DNA of 64,000 nucleotides, from the NCBI GenBank assembly GCA_965656535.1, contig CBFHKX010000006.1, positions 1 through 64,000 of the forward strand, written 5' to 3'. The stretch's first letter is position 1. Each line of letters opens with the position of its first letter. The notes beneath the pieces were generated by a model that ran no database searches, was not told the DNA's origin, and worked only from the letters and a program-made list of their open reading frames with translations. The translations under genes and the position numbers were made by a program. Shown piece by piece: positions 17,634 through 25,945 of this stretch. Origin of the DNA: Lishizhenia sp965656535. GTDB taxonomy: Bacteria > Bacteroidota > Bacteroidia > Flavobacteriales_D > Crocinitomicaceae.

Positions 17634-18425
17634 TTATTTCAATTCAGCCTTAGTTCTTTGTTTTTCAACGCGGGCAGAGAGTAAAATACCTATCTCATAT
17701 AAAATAATAATAGGTATGGAAACAATAATTTGTGAAATAAAATCTGGAGGTGTAATGATTGCGCTTAAAACTAAAACTCCAACAATTGCGTGTTTTCTGT
17801 ATTTTCTTAAAAAACCGGGTGTCATAATTCCAATCTTTGAAAGAACATAAATTAAAATGGGAAGTAAAAAAAGGAGTCCAGTGTAAAAAACAGAACTCGT
17901 AATTAAGCCAATGTAGTTATCTATTCCAATATTGTTCTCTATTTTTTCAGAGATTTGGTAAGCACCAAAAAATTGAACACACAAAGGCGCAACTACAAAG
18001 TAACCAAATAAAACGCCTATAAAAAACAGCACAGAAACGTAAAAAACAATACCGCGCATCATACGCATTTCTGTTTGACGCAACCCGGGTTTAACAAAAG
18101 CCCACAATTGGTAAAAGACAAAGGGAAAAGCAATTATAAATCCGCCTAGAATTGACATAATAAGAGAATACGTAAATTGAGTAGCCATCTTAAAACTTTT
18201 CAATTCTACTTTGATCTCTTCAATACACATCCCAAAATAAGAACACATTACTTCAAAAGAGATAAAATCTTTATCCATCATAGCAATAAAAATATTGTCC
18301 ATGATCCATTCTAAAAAGAAAAACAGTGCGGTAGCAACCACAAGTATTGCAATTACTGATTTCACAATGCGCCATCTCAATTCTTCGAGATGATCCAAGA
18401 AAGACATGTCTTGATTCTCTTCCAT
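17634..18425 (-). CDS. tatC: Sec-independent protein translocase TatC
   Basis: TatC is the twin-arginine signal receptor in the inner membrane. The 263-aa protein has about six membrane segments and the hallmark N-terminal MSFLDHLEELRWRIVKSV (residues 7-24). The QLWAFVKPGLRQTEMR segment and the FFIGVLFGYFVVAP helix are also typical. There is an insert of about 30 residues after the first helix with two cysteines, as in other Bacteroidota TatC. No tatA is adjacent. The MBL-fold hydrolase gene lies 33 bases upstream on the same strand. Confidence 0.95.
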   Translation of the reverse strand: MEENQDMSFLDHLEELRWRIVKSVIAILVVATALFFFLEWIMDNIFIAMMDKDFISFEVMCSYFGMCIEEIKVELKSFKMATQFTYSLIMSILGGFIIAFPFVFYQLWAFVKPGLRQTEMRMMRGIVFYVSVLFFIGVLFGYFVVAPLCVQFFGAYQISEKIENNIGIDNYIGLITSSVFYTGLLFLLPILIYVLSKIGIMTPGFLRKYRKHAIVGVLVLSAIITPPDFISQIIVSIPIIILYEIGILLSARVEKQRTKAELK

Positions 18426-18458
18426 TTGGCGTAAAATTAACGATTCTATTTGTTAACC

Positions 18459-19100
18459 TTAGTAATTAAAAATAGGATTATTCTTTTTTTCTAAACCAAT
18501 ATTTGTTTCATGCCCATGACCACAACACACGATTGTTTCTTCTGGCAGAGTAAACAGTGTTTCGGTTATAGATTTCTTAAGTGTAGCCATGTCTCCACCT
18601 GGTAAATCTGTTCTACCAAAACTCCCTTGAAACAAAACATCTCCATTAAATAAGAGGTGATTTTCTTTGTTATAGAAAACGACATGACCTGGAGCATGAC
18701 CTGGAGCAAATAGCACTTCAAAGCTTAATTTACCAAACTGTAAGATTTGTTTCTCTTTTAATAGCACGTCTGGCTGAGGAGCAGAAATAAATTCATCTAA
18801 ACCATACATCTCAGCAGACCTATCGGCCATGGCAAGTGTGGGTATATCTTTCTCATGTAAATAAAAAGGAACATTAAAATTATTCTTAACAAAGGCAACC
18901 CCAGCGATATGATCTAAATGCGCATGTGTATTTAAAATAGCTTTCAACTCAATCTTCTCTTCTTCTAAAAACGATTTTAAAAGGGTATTTTCTTCTCTAA
19001 AATAATTTCCTGGATCAATGATTACACCTTTGTTATCTTCGTCATACACCACAAATGTATTTTCCTGCAAAGGGTTAAACGTAAATTTCTGAACCTTCAT
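18459..19100 (-). CDS. Metallo-beta-lactamase-fold hydrolase (glyoxalase II-like)
   Basis: A 213-aa hydrolase with the zinc-binding THAHLDHIAG motif (His59, His61, Asp63, His64), the GHAPGH histidine, Asp in FNGDVLFQGSFGRTD and a final CCGHGHET histidine. This is the compact glyoxalase II-like form that probably hydrolyses thioesters or S-acylglutathione-like compounds. The true substrate is unknown, especially since many Bacteroidota lack glutathione. I chose ATG 19100 over a start six codons upstream because the family starts right before the first beta-strand. Confidence 0.88.
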   Translation of the reverse strand: MKVQKFTFNPLQENTFVVYDEDNKGVIIDPGNYFREENTLLKSFLEEEKIELKAILNTHAHLDHIAGVAFVKNNFNVPFYLHEKDIPTLAMADRSAEMYGLDEFISAPQPDVLLKEKQILQFGKLSFEVLFAPGHAPGHVVFYNKENHLLFNGDVLFQGSFGRTDLPGGDMATLKKSITETLFTLPEETIVCCGHGHETNIGLEKKNNPIFNY

Positions 19101-19115
19101 ACTCGTATTTTCCCA

Positions 19116-19123
19116 CAAAATTA
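19116..19123 (-). promoter_or_regulatory. TAnnTTTG element for the MBL-fold gene and tatC
   Basis: Minus strand TAATTTTG, 15 bases before ATG 19100. It supports that start over the one at 19118, which would overlap the promoter element. Confidence 0.5.
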
Positions 19124-19161
19124 ATATAACTTTAGCGTTACAGAAGTTTACGTCACGTATA

Positions 19162-19566
19162 ATGAATAGTAAAATGACATTAGCAACAATAATCGGTCTA
19201 TTAGCCGTAGGAGTTTTAGCAGGAGTTTTATCTGGATTTGTAGGAATAGGTGGAGGAATATTGGTTGTTCCTGCATTGGTTTACGTTTTTGGCCTAACAC
19301 AATTTATGGCACAAGGCACTAGTTTATTTTTAATGCTCCCACCAATTGGAATACTTGCCTTTGTTAATTATTACAAGGCTGGAAATGTTAATATCTCATA
19401 CGGAATTATAATTGCACTAGCTTTTATAATTGGTGGTTATCTTGGTAGCAAACTCGCTTTAAGAATGAATGAAAATATAGTGAAGATTATTTTTGGAGCA
19501 ATAATGGCCTATGTTGCCTTTAAAATGATGTATTCAGGTATAAATACGCTTAGAAATGAATCCTAA
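19162..19566 (+). CDS. TauE/SafE-family membrane transporter, half-size
   Basis: A 134-aa membrane protein with four hydrophobic segments and the glycine-rich LSGFVGIGGGILVVPALVYVFG motif of the TauE/SafE (sulfite and related anion exporter) family. Full family members have two such repeats in about 240-260 aa. This one has a single repeat, so it probably works as a dimer, as other half-size forms are thought to do. It overlaps the following M20 gene by 11 bases, which points to co-expression. The substrate is unknown. Confidence 0.83.
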   Translation: MNSKMTLATIIGLLAVGVLAGVLSGFVGIGGGILVVPALVYVFGLTQFMAQGTSLFLMLPPIGILAFVNYYKAGNVNISYGIIIALAFIIGGYLGSKLALRMNENIVKIIFGAIMAYVAFKMMYSGINTLRNES

Positions 19567-20743
19567 ATTAGTAGAAAAAATACGTACAAAAAGCAGTGGA
19601 CTCTTTGAAGAAGTTAAACAGATTCGAAGATACTTACATCAACATCCAGAACTTTCTTACCAAGAGTTTGAAACAATGAAGTTTGTATCTCAAAAGCTCT
19701 CTAATTACGGCATTGAACACATAACAGAAGTTGCCAATACAGGTATTGTTGCCTACATTCGAGGAAAACAACACCTTAATAATGAGAAACACGTTGGTTT
19801 AAGAGCAGACTTAGATGCATTACCCATCTTAGAAGAAAATATAACCGAATACGTTTCAAAAAACGAAGGTGTAATGCATGCCTGCGGACACGATGTTCAC
19901 ACTTCCATTTTACTGGGTGCATCGAAAATATTGCACGACTTGCGCGATGAATTACCACAACCAATTAAACTGATTTTTCAACCGGGAGAAGAGAAAAACC
20001 CTGGAGGAGCTAGCTTAATGATAGAAGCTGGTGTATTGGATAATCCTATTGTAGAAAAAATGTTCGCTTTACATGTATTTCCTGATTTACCAGCCCAAGA
20101 AGTTGGCTTTAAAGAAGGTTTATATATGGCGTCTTGTGACGAAATATATATAGACATTCATGGAAAAGGCGGACATGGTGCAACTCCTCACAAAACAGTT
20201 GATAGTATTTTAATTGGAGCCGAAATTGTAACTTCTTTGCAGCAAATTGTAAGTAGAAAGTGTGACCCAACGATTCCTTGCGTATTATCATTTGGCCATT
20301 TTGAAGCACTCGGAGCTACCAACGTAATACCTTCTCATGTGCATCTAAAAGGAACTTTTAGAACCATGAACGAAACATGGAGAGCAGAAGCACTAAAACA
20401 AATTCAAATCCAAGCACAAAAAATTGGAGAAGCGCATGGCGGAGACGTTATTGTTACAATTAGTAAAGGATATCCTTTTTTAGAAAACGATATTGCACTA
20501 ACCCAAAATTTGAAATCAAAAGCAACAAGCTTTCTCGGTAAAGAAAAAGTACATGAACTTCCTCTTCGCTTAACATCTGAAGATTTTTCATTTTATGCAC
20601 AAACTATTCCAACTTGTTTCTTTAGACTAGGAGTTAGGAATGAGGAAAAAGGAATTGTTTATGGCGTACATCATCCAAAGTTTGATATTGATGAACGTGC
20701 ACTTGTTACAGGGATGCAGATGATGTGTTTAGCAGTACTTTAA
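19556..20743 (+). CDS. M20-family amidohydrolase (N-acyl-amino-acid type)
   Basis: A 395-aa metallopeptidase-like enzyme of the hippurate hydrolase/IAA-amino-acid hydrolase type. The metal-binding motif MHACGHDVHTS (about 107-117) and the catalytic PGEEKNPGGA (about 145-154) are seen. The dimerisation lid domain is recognisable from GKGGHGATPHKTVD (about 203-216). These enzymes remove acyl groups from amino acids or peptides in the cytoplasm. The natural substrate is not known. The stop overlaps a convergent gene by the shared bases TTAA. Confidence 0.88.
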   Translation: MNPKLVEKIRTKSSGLFEEVKQIRRYLHQHPELSYQEFETMKFVSQKLSNYGIEHITEVANTGIVAYIRGKQHLNNEKHVGLRADLDALPILEENITEYVSKNEGVMHACGHDVHTSILLGASKILHDLRDELPQPIKLIFQPGEEKNPGGASLMIEAGVLDNPIVEKMFALHVFPDLPAQEVGFKEGLYMASCDEIYIDIHGKGGHGATPHKTVDSILIGAEIVTSLQQIVSRKCDPTIPCVLSFGHFEALGATNVIPSHVHLKGTFRTMNETWRAEALKQIQIQAQKIGEAHGGDVIVTISKGYPFLENDIALTQNLKSKATSFLGKEKVHELPLRLTSEDFSFYAQTIPTCFFRLGVRNEEKGIVYGVHHPKFDIDERALVTGMQMMCLAVL

Positions 20744-21153
20744 GCCTTAGCTGATGTGTAAAGTTGAATGAAATTATTCCAAAATTTAGAATAATTTTTG
20801 GTGTTTTTGTTTTCTAAACTTAGCATAAAATCGCTGTAACAAATTTCTACAATGTTCCCACTTATTTTATACATAAGATCTACATAAGGAAAGGCTGCTA
20901 TAAAATCATTTGATTCATTTTTCAAATAAATTAAAAGACCTTTTTGTCTAAGTTCTATGTTTACAAACTTTCTATCTGCCGACTGTTTAAAGTAAGGTTT
21001 AATTTCGTCGCTCAACGCACTCACAAATAATTGTGGCGATCCATTTCCTCCCATTTTAATTTTATCAAAAAAAGAAAAGGATTTTCCAACACGCTTTTCA
21101 ATTTCATATTGCACTTTTCGATCTGTGCCGTTATATGTAAAAATAGTCTGCAT
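20740..21153 (-). CDS. Conserved hypothetical protein
   Basis: 137 aa from ATG 21153 with no signal peptide or membrane segment. Residues 60-115 alternate hydrophobic and polar (RKFVNIELRQKGLLIYLK), suggesting a small alpha/beta protein. An ATG at 21204 is also in frame, but it sits in the T-run of the terminator of the upstream gene, which makes it an unlikely start. I do not recognise the family. Confidence 0.65.
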   Translation of the reverse strand: MQTIFTYNGTDRKVQYEIEKRVGKSFSFFDKIKMGGNGSPQLFVSALSDEIKPYFKQSADRKFVNIELRQKGLLIYLKNESNDFIAAFPYVDLMYKISGNIVEICYSDFMLSLENKNTKNYSKFWNNFIQLYTSAKA

Positions 21154-21204
21154 ATACAGTAAACAAGTTAGCTCGTAAAAAGTTGTATGCCAAATTGATT
21201 TCAT

Positions 21205-21234
21205 AAAAAAAGGCGAGCTAGTTAGCTCGCCTTT
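21205..21234 (-). terminator. Terminator after the TPR lipoprotein gene
   Basis: A 10-bp stem (21211-21220 with 21223-21232) whose minus-strand copy runs into seven T residues. It follows the stop of the gene at 21253 and separates it from the hypothetical gene below. Confidence 0.85.
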
Positions 21235-21252
21235 CCTTTAATATCTAAATAC

Positions 21253-22962
21253 TTACTTCACAATTGCAGCAAATGATGCGTTGTCTAAGTATTTCATAAA
21301 TTCTCTATCTTCAGAAGCCATTTTCTTGTAAGATCCATCTTGTGCAAACGCTTTCTTAAGATTATCGATGATATCTCCTAAGTTGTCTTTACGTGCACCA
21401 GCTATCGCTTTTAAGTAGTATCCTCTAGCTGTTTCGTTATCTGCAGAAGCATTAACAGTACTAACTGCTGCTGCTTCATTTTCGTTTAACAACTGTGCTA
21501 ATGCTTTGTTGTAAGTAGACTCTGAACCAAAGTTAGAAACTGCAGTATCATACGCACCATCTTGTATCGCTAAAATACCCTTGTTGTAATCTACCTCTTT
21601 TCCAGCTCCAGTTGCACCTGCAATTAAAGCCTTAGCTTTTGATCTGTCTCCAGATGCTCCAGCAATAGCAGCTAAGTTATTTAAAGAAATAGCGTTTTCT
21701 TCTGTATTATTTGCTTTCTCAAATGCAGTTTTAGCTTCAGCCATTTTATTTTGCATATACAAAACTGCTCCAATGTTGTTGTGCGTTCTATAATCGTTAG
21801 GGAATAAACGAGCAGACTCTTTGTAAAGTCTTAATTTCTCATTTAAATCATCTGTCAACGTAGCTGTAAATAAAATTTCTTCTACTGTTAATGTATCAAT
21901 GTTAGATTTAGAAAGAGCTTTCAACTCTTCATCAGAGAATCCTGTCTTATCATAAACTACATTAATTTCAGTTCTTCTTTGCTTTGGGAATACATTTTTA
22001 TCTAACGTTGTAAATGTTTTTCCAAGGTTTCTGATTTCTTGTTCTCTTTGAGAAGGATCTTTAATCGTTTCTAAAATTCTTAATACCAACTGCTTGTCAG
22101 AGTCAGAAATATCTGTTGCTGTTTCAAGTGCAGCTTTGAATCCGTCAAAATCCTCTCCACTTCCTGCAACTGAATATCCTGCATCAGTTTGAGCAGTTTC
22201 ATTTGCTACTTTTTTACCTGCAGCCATTTTCATGATTGCAGCCTTAGCAGCTGTTGCTCTGTCTGTAGATAAATTGCTGTTTTTAGCAACCTCACCTTCG
22301 ATAGACGCAAATCCTGTTAAATTAATTGACTTTAATTTAAGTTTTGGGTTCATTTGCTCTTCAGCTAACCATGCACCTAAATCTAGAATATCTTGATCTT
22401 TTAATTCTCCAGATCGAATCTCAGAACGACCTTTCAAGAAATTGATAGCAGCTTTATAATTTTGCTCTGTAACACGTACAAACTTATCAGCAGCATAAAT
22501 AACTCGAAAGTCTTTGTTTACTAATAATGGAGTAACAATTGTCGCATCAGCAATTTTTGTTTTTTCAATATCTCCTTTTTCTTTGTCCCCTTTAAAAACT
22601 TTTCCAGTTACATCTAGAGAGGAAACTTTCATATCTGAATTGTAAGCAACTACATCTTCATATACAACTGTACCACCTGATTTATATTGAACTACTGTTC
22701 CATTTGCGGTAGCTTTTTCTCCAACTACAGTAATTGGTTTCAAGGCAGTTTCTCCTAACATCGGAGTAATTTCTGCATATGCTTTTTTGTTAATTCCTTT
22801 TTCTGGGAATTTAACGCTTACTTTTACGCGTACACTATCTCCGTGCATCTCTAATGGATCCGGAGTTACGGTGTAGTCTAATTCTTTAATTAAGTCACAA
22901 CCCGTAGTCATAACACCGGCAATTGCCATTAAAGCTAAACCTTTGATACCTTTGTTTTTCAT
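21253..22962 (-). CDS. Large lipoprotein with OmpA-like and TPR regions
   Basis: 569 aa with a lipoprotein signal ending at Cys22 (MTTGC). Residues about 150-345 contain an OmpA-like segment (LTGFASIEGEVAKNSNLSTDRATAAKAAI and, later, QRRTEINVVY), a layout seen in Bacteroidota surface and cell-wall-linked lipoproteins. Residues about 350-565 hold several TPR repeats such as DYRTHNNIGAVLYMQNKMAEAKTAFEKA. It has its own terminator and is likely highly expressed and attached to the outer membrane. The specific role is not known. Confidence 0.8.
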   Translation of the reverse strand: MKNKGIKGLALMAIAGVMTTGCDLIKELDYTVTPDPLEMHGDSVRVKVSVKFPEKGINKKAYAEITPMLGETALKPITVVGEKATANGTVVQYKSGGTVVYEDVVAYNSDMKVSSLDVTGKVFKGDKEKGDIEKTKIADATIVTPLLVNKDFRVIYAADKFVRVTEQNYKAAINFLKGRSEIRSGELKDQDILDLGAWLAEEQMNPKLKLKSINLTGFASIEGEVAKNSNLSTDRATAAKAAIMKMAAGKKVANETAQTDAGYSVAGSGEDFDGFKAALETATDISDSDKQLVLRILETIKDPSQREQEIRNLGKTFTTLDKNVFPKQRRTEINVVYDKTGFSDEELKALSKSNIDTLTVEEILFTATLTDDLNEKLRLYKESARLFPNDYRTHNNIGAVLYMQNKMAEAKTAFEKANNTEENAISLNNLAAIAGASGDRSKAKALIAGATGAGKEVDYNKGILAIQDGAYDTAVSNFGSESTYNKALAQLLNENEAAAVSTVNASADNETARGYYLKAIAGARKDNLGDIIDNLKKAFAQDGSYKKMASEDREFMKYLDNASFAAIVK

Positions 22963-23062
22963 TATAACTGATTAATTCGTTCTGTTTTAATGTGCAATAA
23001 TAAGTATTTTTTTACCTACAATAAAATCGGACAACATATTTCTTTCAAAATATAGCACAATG

Positions 23063-23545
23063 TTAATATTTAGCAAGGACACTCGAATCTTTACACTCTT
23101 TTAAAAGAACAGAAATTGTTTTCTTAGCTATTGGATCTACCCAAAATGGCCAGATTTCATTAAAAGGAACCAAAACAAAGTTTCTATCATACATTCTTGG
23201 GTGCGGTACGTGTAGATTTTTGGCTTCAATTTTTTGATCTCCGTAATAGAGAATATCAATATCTATGGGCCTAGAAGTGTAACCAACCCCAACCCTAATT
23301 CTACCTAAGTCTTTTTCAATACCTTGAATGAATGTTAGCACTTCAACTGCCTTTAACTTTGTTTTAATCTTACACACGCAGTTTACAAAGTCTTGATCAG
23401 CTTCAAAACCCCAAGGCGCCGATGAATAATAGGAAGAACACCGTACATCATCAACCGCTATTTTCTGTAAATTAGAAATTGCAACTTTTAATAATTCGAT
23501 AGAGTTATCGTGATTCCCACCCAAACTTAAAAAAACCGTATGCAT
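23063..23545 (-). CDS. folK: 2-amino-4-hydroxy-6-hydroxymethyldihydropteridine diphosphokinase
   Basis: HPPK transfers pyrophosphate from ATP to the pterin in folate synthesis. At 160 aa it has family length. Motifs seen include SLGGNHDNS (7-15), PWGFEADQDFVN (about 45-56), DIDILYYG (about 94-101) with its two metal-binding Asp residues, and PHPRMYDRNFVLVPF (about 112-126). It is divergent from sppA and stands alone. Confidence 0.94.
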   Translation of the reverse strand: MHTVFLSLGGNHDNSIELLKVAISNLQKIAVDDVRCSSYYSSAPWGFEADQDFVNCVCKIKTKLKAVEVLTFIQGIEKDLGRIRVGVGYTSRPIDIDILYYGDQKIEAKNLHVPHPRMYDRNFVLVPFNEIWPFWVDPIAKKTISVLLKECKDSSVLAKY

Positions 23546-23626
23546 CTTTTAACGTTTAAAATTCTTTGTTAAGATTTGTTAGTAACCTCTTATAAAGAAA
23601 AGAGGTAAAAGTACAAAACAATGATG

Positions 23627-23634
23627 TACTTTTG
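23627..23634 (+). promoter_or_regulatory. TAnnTTTG element for sppA
   Basis: TACTTTTG, 20 bases before ATG 23655, predicting a leader of about 14 bases. Confidence 0.5.
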
Positions 23635-23654
23635 AGTGAGTATAAAATGAGATT

Positions 23655-25427
23655 ATGAGTGAAAAAAAAATAAGTTTTGGAAAAGTATTTTGGCCCAGTC
23701 TTTTAGCCAGTAGCATAATTGCACTTCTCATCTTTTTAGTTGTTTTTTTATTGATTGGCGGACTCTTCCCCGAAAAACCAGCCTATAAGGTAGAACAGAA
23801 AAGTGTTTTGCACGTGCAATTGAAAGGAGATATAAAAGAGAACAGTAAGATTGAGGTAAACCCTACTTCTTTAAGTATAGATAAAACATTAGGATTGGCA
23901 GACATACTTTATGGTATCGGAAAAGCTAAATCTGACCCAAATATTGAAGGGATTTTTTTGGAGGTTGACAACCTATCTTGCGGTTATTCAAGTAGTTCAG
24001 AAATAAGAAACGCATTGAAAGACTTTCAAAACAGCGGAAAATTTATTCACGCATACAATAAGGGAGAAGTTATTACACTAAAGGAATACTACTTATCTTC
24101 TGTTGCAAACACTAATTACGGATTTCCTTCTTCTATGATGGAATTTGGTGGTTTAGGGGTTGAACTCATGTATTACAAAAATATGTTAGATAAACTAGAC
24201 GTTGAGATGCAAGTTATTCGCGGAAAAAACAACGACTTTAAATCTGCAGTTGAGCCCTACTTTCGATCAAGTATGAGTGATAGTTCTCGATTACAAACAG
24301 AAACCTTGCTAACTGGAATTTGGAATGTTGTACAGTCTGATATTTCTCTGTCGCGTTCCATTGAAAAATCTTTACTCAAAAAAATTGCAGACAGCACCTT
24401 AATCAGAAGAGCTTCAGATGCTGTTAAATATGATTTATTAGACGGAGTAAAATATAGAGATGAAGTGTTAACTGAAATCGCAAACCAGCTTTCTATCGAC
24501 AAAGTAGAGGAGCTAAGCTTAGTATCTTTTCAGGAATATGCAAAAAAGAAATTTTACAACAATCAGTTAATCAATAGAAGTAAGAAATCAAACGTAGCAG
24601 TAATTCTAGCAGAAGGAGCTATCGCAACCGAAGGAGCTGATTTCACCTCTAAAGAAATTGTGAAATTATTTAGAAAAGTACGTTTAAACGACGACATTAA
24701 AACCGTTGTATTTAGAGTTAATTCTCCAGGTGGAAGTGCATTGGCAAGTGATGAAATTTGGCGCGAGGTAAAACTTACAGCAGCCAAAAAGAAAGTAATT
24801 GTTTCTATGGGAGATGTTGCAGCAAGTGGAGGGTACTATGTTTCCGCTCCGGCTCACAGAATATTCGCAGAAAAAAACACAATTACAGGATCAATTGGTG
24901 TTTTTGGCGTTATTCCTTACACTGGAGAACTATTTGAAAACAAAATTGGAATAACGTTTGACTATGTCAAGACGAATCCACATGCTGTGTTATCTCTAAA
25001 CAAAAAACTTACTAAAGATGAATTTAGTACTATACAACAAGAGGTTAACTTTATTTATGATGAATTTCTAGACCGCGTAGCTGAGGGTAGAAACATGACG
25101 AAAGAAAATGTTAATAAAATTGCTCGAGGCAGGGTATGGACAGGAGAAGATGCACTACAAATTGGTCTTGTAGATGAAATTGGAGGTTTAACTGATGCGC
25201 TAAACTATGCCATTAAAGAAGTAAATATAGATAAAGCCATCATAGAGTATTTCCCGAAGAAAAAAACCGAACCGTGGGAGGAAATCATAGAAAACTTAAA
25301 TGAAGAAAAAAGTGTAAACATAAAAACTTCAGTTCCCCAAGAGCTTTTAGAGATGTATCAAAGAGCTAAAGAAATTGAAGGACATACCGGTATTCAAATG
25401 AGAGGTCCGGCATACATTTTCAAATAA
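23655..25427 (+). CDS. sppA: Signal peptide peptidase SppA, long form
   Basis: A membrane-anchored Ser/Lys protease that degrades cleaved signal peptides. The 590-aa protein has one N-terminal membrane helix (about 13-37) and two S49 repeats, the long (67 kDa) architecture. The general base Lys is in NDFKSAVEPY (about residue 196) in the first half, and the nucleophile Ser is in AASGGYYVS (about residue 391) in the second. A terminator follows. Confidence 0.93.
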   Translation: MSEKKISFGKVFWPSLLASSIIALLIFLVVFLLIGGLFPEKPAYKVEQKSVLHVQLKGDIKENSKIEVNPTSLSIDKTLGLADILYGIGKAKSDPNIEGIFLEVDNLSCGYSSSSEIRNALKDFQNSGKFIHAYNKGEVITLKEYYLSSVANTNYGFPSSMMEFGGLGVELMYYKNMLDKLDVEMQVIRGKNNDFKSAVEPYFRSSMSDSSRLQTETLLTGIWNVVQSDISLSRSIEKSLLKKIADSTLIRRASDAVKYDLLDGVKYRDEVLTEIANQLSIDKVEELSLVSFQEYAKKKFYNNQLINRSKKSNVAVILAEGAIATEGADFTSKEIVKLFRKVRLNDDIKTVVFRVNSPGGSALASDEIWREVKLTAAKKKVIVSMGDVAASGGYYVSAPAHRIFAEKNTITGSIGVFGVIPYTGELFENKIGITFDYVKTNPHAVLSLNKKLTKDEFSTIQQEVNFIYDEFLDRVAEGRNMTKENVNKIARGRVWTGEDALQIGLVDEIGGLTDALNYAIKEVNIDKAIIEYFPKKKTEPWEEIIENLNEEKSVNIKTSVPQELLEMYQRAKEIEGHTGIQMRGPAYIFK

Positions 25428-25444
25428 AAAAATGAACGACTTAA

Positions 25445-25482
25445 AAAAAAGACTCAAACCAGTAGGATTGAGTCTTTTTTTT
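25445..25482 (+). terminator. Bidirectional terminator between sppA and the 118-aa gene
   Basis: A 13-bp stem (25445-25457 with 25468-25480) with a 10-base loop, A-rich on the left and T-rich on the right, serving both converging genes. Confidence 0.85.
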
Positions 25483-25837
25483 AATTTGTTGTTTCTTGAA
25501 AAATGCCCTCCTCTATGAAATAATCGATGATTGCTTCTTTCATTAAATGTTGTTGTTGTCGGGTATCTAGTTGTGGTAACTCTTTTATTAATTCAAAGTG
25601 AGGCCAGTTATCTTCATCTCTACCCAACGACTTATAATAGCCGTATTTCTCGAGCAGGGTACAAACGGCTACATGCATTAGTTCTGTTTTTTCTCTTTTA
25701 GAAAAATTCTGATAACCTTGTCCAAGTTCTTGTACACCAATCAAAAATAGAATAGCTTGCACATCTAAATCTGCATCAAACTTTTCGTTTAAAATTTTTA
25801 CCAATTTCTGAAATTCTATTTCTACTTGAAAATCCAT
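25481..25837 (-). CDS. Conserved hypothetical protein, Bacteroidota type
   Basis: 118 aa, acidic, predicted mostly helical, with no signal or membrane segment. Segments such as DVQAILFLIGVQELGQG and EAIIDYFIEEGIF suggest a compact cytoplasmic helical protein. I know of no function. Its TAACTTTG element ends four bases before the start codon, so the mRNA may be leaderless. Confidence 0.7.
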   Translation of the reverse strand: MDFQVEIEFQKLVKILNEKFDADLDVQAILFLIGVQELGQGYQNFSKREKTELMHVAVCTLLEKYGYYKSLGRDEDNWPHFELIKELPQLDTRQQQHLMKEAIIDYFIEEGIFQETTN

Positions 25838-25841
25838 ATTA

Positions 25842-25849
25842 CAAAGTTA
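25842..25849 (-). promoter_or_regulatory. TAnnTTTG element immediately before the 118-aa gene
   Basis: Minus strand TAACTTTG ends four bases before ATG 25837, predicting transcription to start at the start codon. Confidence 0.42.
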
Positions 25850-25894
25850 CGATTCATAGATATATCTAGGTCTTCTTTTTTATAAATAAAAACA

Positions 25895-25926
25895 AAAAGC
25901 TCATTCGGCAAACCGAATGAGCTTTT
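25895..25926 (-). terminator. Terminator after dnaK
   Basis: A 14-bp perfect stem (25895-25908 with 25913-25926) with a four-base loop, followed on the minus strand by a T-rich stretch. It sits about 20 bases after the dnaK stop. Confidence 0.88.
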
Positions 25927-25945
25927 CTAACTATTAACATTGATG

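Noticed and set aside
21154..21204. Extended start for the 137-aa gene at 20740-21153
   Set aside because: The longer start codon overlaps the T-run of the terminator of the gene upstream.
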